Assembly (NCBI GenBank): GCA_947643595.1
Contig: CANRWP010000001.1
Location: 1 to 64,000, forward strand
Reading direction: 5' to 3'
DNA: 64,000 nucleotides
DNA from: an uncultured bacterium
Lineage (GTDB): Bacteria > Bacillota > Clostridia > Lachnospirales > Lachnospiraceae
The translations under genes were made by a program, and so were the position numbers. A model generated the notes under the pieces. The model did not search any database, was not told the DNA's origin, and saw only the letters and a program-made list of their open reading frames with translations. Every line of letters starts with the position of its first letter. Positions within the stretch are counted from its first letter, which is position 1. This document shows positions 57,847 to 64,000 of the stretch, piece after piece.

Positions 57847-58623
57847 CTATAAATTTCCGGAAAAATCCCGCTGTGCGAGCTGTTTTTGCAGATCCTCCAG
57901 ATCTTTTCCGGAGAGATTGTCGAGAATGGTTTTCTGTATCCTGCTCTGAACAGTGGCGGCAATTTCGGTTGTACTCATTTTTTCGTACTCTTCATAATAG
58001 AGGGGGGGAAGAAAATGCACCTGGGTTTCCACGGCGCCGAGACCTCTGCCCTCGAAGGCTTTCCAGGAGTTGATAATGGCAACGGGTACAATGGGAGCCT
58101 TTGCCTTCTGGGCACACTTAAAAGAGCCTCCCTTAAATTCGCAGACCATGTTGTGATTATCTGTGTAGCCGCCCTCCGGAAAAATCAGGAAATTTTTGTG
58201 ATCCTCTTTGATCTCCCGGGTAATTTCCTTCATGATTTTAAGTCCCTGCCTCATATCGTCGAGTACAAGCCGCTTGCTCTCCAGAAGATCGAGAAACTGA
58301 GCGGTCAGCATCACATGAGAGCGGGCCTCGTCCATCACAATACTGCAGGGCTGTTCGTGCATATCCACAATGCCGAGCGCGTCATATTTTCCCTGATGGT
58401 TGGAATACAGAACATAGCCGTTTTTCTTCGGCAGATTTTCGAGACCGTAGGCTTTTGTGGTGATTCTGCCTGTGTGCTGCATCTGATGCACCACCCATTT
58501 TGCGTAGGCGTATCGCTCCTCCAGCGTGTACCTCGCAGGGCGGTTTGCCCTGTAGCGCATCATGGGTATAATATAAGGTCCCTTCCAACAGTTTAACAGG
58601 ATAACATAGAAAAATCGAAGCAT
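57847..58623 (-). CDS. 1-acyl-glycerol-3-phosphate acyltransferase-like (PlsC family)
   Basis: A 258-residue protein; ATG 58623 has GGGGGAT upstream; the longer ORF start has none. An N-terminal hydrophobic segment is followed by YSNHQGKYDALG (the H-x4-D catalytic motif) and LIFPEGGYT (the E-G phosphate-binding motif). It transfers an acyl group to lysophosphatidic acid or a related acceptor at the membrane. Monocistronic. Confidence 0.88.
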   Translation of the reverse strand: MLRFFYVILLNCWKGPYIIPMMRYRANRPARYTLEERYAYAKWVVHQMQHTGRITTKAYGLENLPKKNGYVLYSNHQGKYDALGIVDMHEQPCSIVMDEARSHVMLTAQFLDLLESKRLVLDDMRQGLKIMKEITREIKEDHKNFLIFPEGGYTDNHNMVCEFKGGSFKCAQKAKAPIVPVAIINSWKAFEGRGLGAVETQVHFLPPLYYEEYEKMSTTEIAATVQSRIQKTILDNLSGKDLEDLQKQLAQRDFSGNL

Positions 58624-58726
58624 ATAAAAAGAATCCCCCTGAAAGAACAGTATAAAGAAAAAAACGGGATTTGTAAAGTTTCTAAAATGTGCGGCTGTGT
58701 TTAGAGGGTGGATGACTGTGATTTGC

Positions 58727-58755
58727 TTGACAAAAGACAACCGTCAACGTAGAAT
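58727..58755 (+). promoter_or_regulatory. Promoter of the surface-glycan cluster
   Basis: TTGACA (58727-58732), 17-bp spacer, TAGAAT (58750-58755), about 65 bases before the first TTG start. Confidence 0.75.
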
Positions 58756-58820
58756 AATAAAACAGAAAATATTCTGTTGTTATAGTAAAAACAGGAGTTT
58801 GACAGACGGGGGAGTATATT

Positions 58821-60296
58821 TTGAATATATATTTTATAAATCATAAAGTTAACAGAACGTGTTTGAGTAGTATTATATTAGGCGGAAGTATAATTATTTT
58901 AACGCTTCCTTTACTTTTGGGAAGTTTTTATGCGCTGCCTTCAGCGGATGATTTTTCCAATGCGAATGATGTGTATAATTTTTTGCAGAATCACAATTCT
59001 TTTATTGCGGCATGTAAGATGACCTGGAGCACATACCTGACTTGGCAGGGAACTTTTACAGGCTGTTTTTTTATTTATTTTTTCAGACCTTTTGAGATGA
59101 TGGGACTTATTGGTCTGAGACTTTTTTTGTGTTTGAATGTGGTGCTTCTTTTGGGGAGTATTCTTTGGTTTGGTCATCATTTAACAAAAAATCTGTTTGG
59201 ATTAAAAAACAGAAATTGCCTGCTTTTATTTGATCTGGTTCTTGTCTTTGTATCCTTTATGGTATGCAGGGGCGGACAGGAAATATTTTACTGGTATACG
59301 GGAGCATGTGTTTATACAATGCCCATAAGTTTAACATTTTGCTGTTTCGCCTTTTATCTTAGGTTTTTATGGGAAAAGAAATCCAGGATCAATATGATAG
59401 TATTATGTATTCTGGCATTTATGACAAGCGGCGGCGTATTACAGACAACGGCAATATTGTGCTATGGAATGCTGACAGCATGGGGGTGTTATTTTTATAC
59501 ACATAAAAACAGAGATGGAATATTGGCGGGAGTCCCCTTTATGGCGGCGCTGGCAGGAGCATTGATAAATGCGTTGGCACCAGGGAATTTTGTCAGACAT
59601 TCCAATATAGAGGAAGGGATACATATTTTCCGCGCGATAAAAAATGTATTTTTGTTGACAGTATCCTGGGTAAAGGGTATTTTGATGTGGGATCTCTGGC
59701 TGTATCTGATGATTCTATGTGTGATGTTGGGGCTTTACATGGTAAAGAAACATGTGACCAGAGACAGAAAACATTACCCGATCGCATTTTTTGTTATTTT
59801 TTTTGTTGGCATGATGATTTCTTTGTTTCCGGTTTGCCTTGGATATGGAGGAGACAGTCTGGCGCCCAGAAATGTATACATTTGTGACCTTTACCTTGGA
59901 GTTGGGGGGGCGGTATGCGCATTGGAATTTGGCGGATGGCTCGGTCAGGAGAAGGGATATCTGATCAGCAAAGAAGGATTTTTCCTGACATTTATATGCG
60001 TTATGCTCATCTTTTTCAAAACAGGAGAGTATGGAAAATTATTTGAGGAAGCCGCCGGAAAAACGTTTTATCAATTGCGCTCAGGAGAAATAAAAAGCTG
60101 CTCGGAGGAATGGCTTATTATACTGGATGAAATTGAAAACAGCGAGGAACAAAATGTTGTTGTACAAGTCCCGGAGATTCCGGGGACGATTCTGAAAACG
60201 CCGGGGTTAAGCGAAGATGAGAACTGGTGGGTTAATCAGGCTGTTGCACAATATTATGGGAAGGATACAGTGGCGATCAGACCCATGGAGAAATAG
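58821..60296 (+). CDS. Polytopic membrane protein, DUF6056/GT-C-like
   Basis: A 491-residue protein with about eleven helices and a TTG start (GGGGGAG 6 bases upstream; no ATG before residue 67). The first external loop carries LPSADDFSNAND, an acidic pair where GT-C glycosyltransferases hold their catalytic Asp/Glu, and ALAPGNFVRH lies in a later loop. These features resemble DUF6056 proteins, often in surface-polysaccharide clusters. AT-rich and different in codon use from the left half of the window. Confidence 0.7.
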   Translation: MNIYFINHKVNRTCLSSIILGGSIIILTLPLLLGSFYALPSADDFSNANDVYNFLQNHNSFIAACKMTWSTYLTWQGTFTGCFFIYFFRPFEMMGLIGLRLFLCLNVVLLLGSILWFGHHLTKNLFGLKNRNCLLLFDLVLVFVSFMVCRGGQEIFYWYTGACVYTMPISLTFCCFAFYLRFLWEKKSRINMIVLCILAFMTSGGVLQTTAILCYGMLTAWGCYFYTHKNRDGILAGVPFMAALAGALINALAPGNFVRHSNIEEGIHIFRAIKNVFLLTVSWVKGILMWDLWLYLMILCVMLGLYMVKKHVTRDRKHYPIAFFVIFFVGMMISLFPVCLGYGGDSLAPRNVYICDLYLGVGGAVCALEFGGWLGQEKGYLISKEGFFLTFICVMLIFFKTGEYGKLFEEAAGKTFYQLRSGEIKSCSEEWLIILDEIENSEEQNVVVQVPEIPGTILKTPGLSEDENWWVNQAVAQYYGKDTVAIRPMEK

Positions 60297-60332
60297 AAAA
60301 TTTTAGGAAGAAAGATATTGGAGGAAAGTAAA

Positions 60333-60761
60333 TTGTCAGAACATGCGGAAGTTAAAATGCTCGAATTTCCCCAACGGGGTGATGAGCGGGGGCATTTAGT
60401 CATTGTGGAAGGAATGAAAGATATACCTTTTGATATTAAGCGGGTTTTTTATATATATGGTTCAGATTCGGAAGTGATTCGGGGGCAGCATGCAAATAAA
60501 AGGACAGAATTTGTTTTGATTAATATTTCCGGGCAGAGTAAGGTGCGGATAAAAGACGGGAGAGGCGGGGAAGAAGTTTTCTTGCTGGACAGACCCCATA
60601 CAGGAATATATTTACCACGGCTTATCTGGAAAGATATGTATGATTTTAGTACTGATTCCATTCTTTTATGCCTGGCGTCGGAGCATTACGATCCGGAAGA
60701 ATATATCAGGGATTACGGAGCTTTTACAGAGTATGTAAGAGAAGAAAGGGATGTGGAATGA
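60333..60761 (+). CDS. FdtA/QdtA-type (WxcM-like) cupin, dTDP-sugar ketoisomerase family
   Basis: A 142-residue cupin. A TTG start at 60333 is inferred because GGAGG lies 8 bases upstream; the TTG at 60318 has no spacing to a site. DERGHLVIVEG, IPFDIKRVFYIYG, VIRGQHANKRTEFVLIN and ASEHYDPEEYIRDYGAF follow the family order. In the ketoisomerases the motif reads HAH; here it is HAN, so one catalytic-region His is Asn. Other dTDP-sugar genes (aminotransferase, RmlAB) are not in the window. Confidence 0.82.
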   Translation: MSEHAEVKMLEFPQRGDERGHLVIVEGMKDIPFDIKRVFYIYGSDSEVIRGQHANKRTEFVLINISGQSKVRIKDGRGGEEVFLLDRPHTGIYLPRLIWKDMYDFSTDSILLCLASEHYDPEEYIRDYGAFTEYVREERDVE

Positions 60762-61690
60762 AAATATCGGTGGTGATACCTGTCTACTATAACCAGGACA
60801 ATTTGGGGCCTTTGTATCACGATATACAGAAAAAATTATATATACATGAAGAGTATGACTGGGAACTTGTTCTGGTTAATGACGGCTCACAGGATAATAG
60901 CTATGCGGTTATGGAAGAATTGGCTGAAAAGGATGAGCGAATAAGAATTTATAAGCTTTCCCGTAATTTTGGATCCCACGCCGCTATCCTATGTGGGCTT
61001 TCTAAGTGCAGCGGGGATTGTGCGGTAGTGAAGACAGCTGATTTACAGGAACCCACTGAAATGATAGTGGATATGGTGGAAAGTTGGAAAAAAGGAAATA
61101 ATGTAGTGCTCGCCGTCAGAAAAGAGCGGGATGAAAGAACGGGACAAAAACTTTTTGCAAATTTATATTACTGGCTGGTAAGGAAAACGTCCCTCCCAAC
61201 GATGCCAAAAGGAGGCTTCGATGTATATTTGATAGATAGAAAAGTGATCAATGTGTTGATGGCATTGGACGAAAAGAACAGCGCATTGACAGGACAGATA
61301 CTGTGGAGTGGATTTAAAACGGATAAAATATATTATACTCGTCTTCGAAGAGAAATAGGAAAGAGTCGATGGACATTGCGGAAAAAAATTCGTTTGGTAA
61401 CAGATACATTGTTTAGTTTTTCAACCCTTCCGATTACAATTGTTTTTGTCATCGGTGTTATATCCTGCCTGGGGGCAGCGGTTTGGGCAGTGCTGGTATT
61501 TATCTTTAAATTAATGGGCCTTATTGGTGTCAATGGCTGGACAACTCTGTTTATATTTAATTTGTTCAGTTTTGGTGTCACAATGTTGACGCTGGGGATT
61601 CTCGGAGGATATTTATGGAGAACGTTTGATGCTTCGAGAAACAGACCGCCTTATATTGTGGAGGAAGATAATGAGAGAGAAAGGCAGTAA
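60758..61690 (+). CDS. Polyprenyl-phosphate glycosyltransferase (GT2, DPM1/GtrB-like)
   Basis: A 310-residue protein; ATG 60758 overlaps the previous stop (ATGA). GT2 domain: MKISVVIPVYYNQDNL, LVNDGSQDNS, TADLQEPTEMI (DxD-like metal site), RDERTGQKLFANLYYWLVRK. Two C-terminal helices (about 225-290) anchor it. The family moves a sugar from a nucleotide to undecaprenyl phosphate for use by GT-C enzymes outside the cell; the two neighbours at 58821 and 61671 are candidates. Confidence 0.9.
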   Translation: MKISVVIPVYYNQDNLGPLYHDIQKKLYIHEEYDWELVLVNDGSQDNSYAVMEELAEKDERIRIYKLSRNFGSHAAILCGLSKCSGDCAVVKTADLQEPTEMIVDMVESWKKGNNVVLAVRKERDERTGQKLFANLYYWLVRKTSLPTMPKGGFDVYLIDRKVINVLMALDEKNSALTGQILWSGFKTDKIYYTRLRREIGKSRWTLRKKIRLVTDTLFSFSTLPITIVFVIGVISCLGAAVWAVLVFIFKLMGLIGVNGWTTLFIFNLFSFGVTMLTLGILGGYLWRTFDASRNRPPYIVEEDNERERQ

Positions 61691-63050
61691 ATTGTTTCAT
61701 AGCAAAACGATTGCATATGCGGCAGGAGTTCTTTCTATTTTAGTATTGCATTATTTCGGACGAATCAGAGAATATCCTTATGATGCAGGTGTGTATTGGC
61801 ATGAAGGATCTCTATATGGATTAGAAAAATTCAGTATATACAATTATAATTATCCGTTGAGAGGCTATTTGTTCCCATTGTTTACCTATGCTATCCGCAA
61901 ACTGGCTTTTGAGGGATTGGGAACGGAAAGAAAAGTTTTTTGTGTTGTTACAAGCCTGCTGTATTCTTTTTTCTTTATGATACTGCTACCTCAAATTTTA
62001 AAGATTATGTTTGAAATTATTGTCCCGTTGTGGAGTCGATTGATTTTTACGGCTGTGTGTATCATTATGTTTCGCGGGATGATTTTGTATCCGTTGACGG
62101 ATCTGTTTGGGCTTATGTGTATGTGTATTGCCATTTATTTTTATTTGATGCTGATGCAGGACAGGGTAAAGAAAAGAGCAGTGCGGGTACTATATGCGAT
62201 AGGCATGGGTATGGCATTAGGGGGGGCATATTATGTCCGACCAGTCTATCTGATAACCTGGATTGCGTTTGCAGGAATTATGCTGTTTGAAGTAATCAGG
62301 ACAAAAAAATGGATATTACTGTTTGGAGTGATTGGAATATTCCTTATAGCTATGCCGCAGGTATGTATTAACCATAAGCATTTTAATACATGGAGCCCTA
62401 TGATTCAAACACAGCTGCACTTTGGAGAATCATTATATTTGAGTCAGCTGGAGTGGGGAGTCAGCATGCAGAAATATGAGACAAACATAGATGATACTGT
62501 AGAAGATATCCCTGCCGGGATGGTTTTTGAGGATTTGACAGGAAAAGAAATTTTAGAAGAGGAGGGAGGAATAGATTCATATTTTTCATATGTTAGATTT
62601 TGTTTTAGACATCTTGCAGATATGGCTTGCATCTACTTAAAGCATATATTTAATGGAATGGATATTGTATATCCGATGATTTATATAAAAAATGTATTCT
62701 GTAATCGATTTGTTACGCAGCTGATAAACTATACATTAATATTTTTTGGTATAGAAGGATTGTTATTTTTTATAAAGAAAAAGTGCTGGAATCGTTTGAT
62801 AGTAAGCATGGCTGTTACTTATTGTCTTCCAATTTTATTGGTGGTACCGACAGCGGTTGAAACGCGGTTTTTTGTAGGAGCGCATATAGTTTTATATTTG
62901 TTTGGGGTAGCAGCATTGACAAATCGGGACTGGTGGAATAAATTTGTGCTGTATAAGTGGAAAAAAGTGGGGATTTATATCTTGTTTCTTGGAATTTGTT
63001 TTCTTTTAAACAGTCAAACATTTAATTGTTATGGCATTCCGCTTTGGTAA
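61671..63050 (+). CDS. Polytopic membrane protein, putative GT-C glycosyltransferase
   Basis: A 459-residue protein; ATG 61671 has GGAGGAAG 6 bases upstream and overlaps the GT2 gene's end. About eleven helices. The first loop REYPYDAGVYWHEGSLYG contains an Asp and Glu pair suited to a GT-C active site, and a large loop (about 250-330) lies before the last helices. No family was recognised with certainty. It probably uses the lipid-linked sugar made by the preceding GT2 protein. Confidence 0.65.
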   Translation: MREKGSKLFHSKTIAYAAGVLSILVLHYFGRIREYPYDAGVYWHEGSLYGLEKFSIYNYNYPLRGYLFPLFTYAIRKLAFEGLGTERKVFCVVTSLLYSFFFMILLPQILKIMFEIIVPLWSRLIFTAVCIIMFRGMILYPLTDLFGLMCMCIAIYFYLMLMQDRVKKRAVRVLYAIGMGMALGGAYYVRPVYLITWIAFAGIMLFEVIRTKKWILLFGVIGIFLIAMPQVCINHKHFNTWSPMIQTQLHFGESLYLSQLEWGVSMQKYETNIDDTVEDIPAGMVFEDLTGKEILEEEGGIDSYFSYVRFCFRHLADMACIYLKHIFNGMDIVYPMIYIKNVFCNRFVTQLINYTLIFFGIEGLLFFIKKKCWNRLIVSMAVTYCLPILLVVPTAVETRFFVGAHIVLYLFGVAALTNRDWWNKFVLYKWKKVGIYILFLGICFLLNSQTFNCYGIPLW

Positions 63051-63097
63051 AAAATTTAAAAGTACAGTTTATATTTAGAGAAAAGGGAGAAGAAATT

Positions 63098-63622
63098 TTG
63101 CTTAGAAAGTTGAAAAGGAAAGATGCTGCCGGAATGTTGGAGTGGATGCATGACCCGGAGGTTCAAAAGGGTCTTCGAATGAATGCGTTAGAGAAAACAG
63201 AGGAAGATGCAATTAAATTTATTGAAGAGGCAACGACTGAACCGGTAGAAGGGGGCAGTGTGCATTTTGCAATAGTGAATGAAAGCGATCAGTATGAAGG
63301 TACAATCAGTTTAAAAAACTTTAATTTTCAGGCAGGAAATGCGGAATATGCGATTTGCCTTAGAAGCAGCGCTCAACATAAAGGGGCAGCTGCCCAGGCG
63401 ACAAAGGAAATACTGAAGCTTGCATTTCAGAAATATAACCTGGAGAGAGTTTATTTAAGTGTTTTGTCAGATAATATGAAAGCTCTTCAAATGTATGAAA
63501 AAGCCGGATTTATTTATGAAGGCGAGCTCAGACGGCACTTGTTTTTAAACGGTGAATATAAAAATTTAAAATGTTATAGTATGTTAAAAGAAGAATATCA
63601 AAAACTGCTTGAACAGAAATGA
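63098..63622 (+). CDS. GNAT acetyltransferase (sugar or peptide N-acetylation)
   Basis: A 174-residue GNAT protein. TTG 63098 is the inferred start, with AAAGGGAGA 8 bases upstream; the ORF's ATG overlaps the preceding gene. LLRKLKRKDAAGMLEWMHDP, AQHKGAAAQATKEILKLAFQ (acetyl-CoA loop) and VLSDNMKALQMYEKAGF are family landmarks. The position after the GT genes suggests acetylation of an amino sugar, as in dTDP-Qui/Fuc amine pathways; a role in protein modification cannot be excluded. Confidence 0.85.
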   Translation: MLRKLKRKDAAGMLEWMHDPEVQKGLRMNALEKTEEDAIKFIEEATTEPVEGGSVHFAIVNESDQYEGTISLKNFNFQAGNAEYAICLRSSAQHKGAAAQATKEILKLAFQKYNLERVYLSVLSDNMKALQMYEKAGFIYEGELRRHLFLNGEYKNLKCYSMLKEEYQKLLEQK

Positions 63623-63634
63623 TAAGGGGTGCAA

Positions 63635-64000
63635 ATGAAAGACCGAAAAAAATATATCCTGGCTTTAGATCAGGGAACGACCAGTTCCCGGTGTATCCTG
63701 TTTGACAAGAGCGGAAATATCTGCAGTATGGCGCAGAAAGAATTTACACAGTATTATCCGAAACCCGGATGGGTGGAACATGACCCGATGGAGATATGGT
63801 CCTCTCAGCTTGCGGTGGCGGCTGAGGCTATAGCGAGACTGGGGGCAAAAGCGGAAGATATCGAGGGCATCGGTATCACAAACCAGCGGGAGACAACGAT
63901 CGTATGGGACAGGGAGACCGGAAAGCCGGTATATCCTGCCATTGTGTGGCAATGCCGCCGAACGGCGGACCGCATTGATGCATTGATAAAAGAGGGTTTT
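63635..64000 (+). CDS. glpK: Glycerol kinase, 5' part (runs off the window)
   Basis: The frame from ATG 63635 has no stop up to the window's end (122 codons). It begins [19 protein letters not shown] and continues with [39 protein letters not shown] and WQCRRTA, all diagnostic of GlpK. AAGGGGT precedes the start. The ORF track shows only an antisense shadow here. The rest of the protein (about 375 residues) lies outside. Confidence 0.93.
   Translation, partial: MKDRKKYILALDQGTTSSRCILFDKSGNICSMAQKEFTQYYPKPGWVEHDPMEIWSSQLAVAAEAIARLGAKAEDIEGIGITNQRETTIVWDRETGKPVYPAIVWQCRRTADRIDALIKEGF

Overview
The window reads as chromosomal DNA of a gut-type Lachnospiraceae/Clostridia bacterium. Supporting this are strong AGGAGG ribosome sites, consensus TTGACA/TATAAT promoters, acidic linkers after the lipobox of the binding lipoproteins, and families such as DUF975, DUF4173, ABC-class ATPases, Rpn-type nucleases and Amt-PII fusions. 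This is judged from sequence character and family memory only. No rRNA, tRNA, CRISPR array or intact insertion sequence was found.

Region by region. 1-6.3 kb: a FadR-type regulated operon with a DapA-family lyase, an HpcH/HpaI aldolase, a three-part TRAP transporter and a YhcH sugar-binding protein, probably for an acidic sugar. 6.3-7.9 kb: a NADAR plus Nudix operon with a consensus promoter overlapped by three operator-like repeats at exact 14-bp spacing. 8-9.8 kb: a GntR/UTRA regulator with a shortened UTRA domain, divergent from a Gfo/Idh/MocA oxidoreductase. 9.8-13 kb: a FapA-like DUF342 protein with seven 26-residue N-terminal repeats, followed by an HD-GYP protein whose receiver has lost its phosphoacceptor. 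13-14 kb and 21 kb: two decayed copies of one Rpn-type nuclease element; the first lies against a fragment of a EutS/PduU shell-protein gene. 15-19.2 kb: a compact acyl-assembly cluster (stand-alone condensation domain, carrier protein, acyl-AMP ligase) with a TetR regulator. 19.2-23 kb: an OLD-type ATPase-TOPRIM protein, a cyclophilin and a GNAT enzyme. 23-27 kb: an Amt-PII fusion and a receiver-GGDEF-EAL protein. 27-31.3 kb: NhaC antiporter, C39-like peptidase, DUF975, AEC transporter, hotdog thioesterase. 31.3-43 kb: a sugar or polyol locus with a DeoR regulator coupled to a degenerate RbsA-like ATPase, a split transketolase, a TIM-barrel protein, an RbsBAC importer, a cyclase-family hydrolase, an FGGY kinase and a flavin reductase. 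43-46.5 kb: an acyl-CoA ligase and an ABC-class ATPase. 46.5-50.3 kb: a four-gene membrane-protein/XRE operon behind a perfect 16-bp palindrome. 50.4-53.4 kb: an AAA/PD-(D/E)XK protein and an SGNH-like membrane protein. 53.4-54.1 kb: a compact type III toxin-antitoxin locus (ToxN/AbiQ family). 54-58.6 kb: a heterodimeric ABC exporter and a PlsC acyltransferase. 58.8-63.6 kb: an AT-rich surface-glycan cluster using several TTG starts. The window ends inside a glycerol kinase gene.

The candidates most worth following up are the condensation/ACP/ligase cluster, the compact type III toxin-antitoxin RNA, the NADAR-Nudix operon with its phased operator, the degenerate sugar ATPase translationally coupled to a DeoR regulator, and the repeat-bearing DUF342 protein paired with a pseudo-receiver HD-GYP protein.
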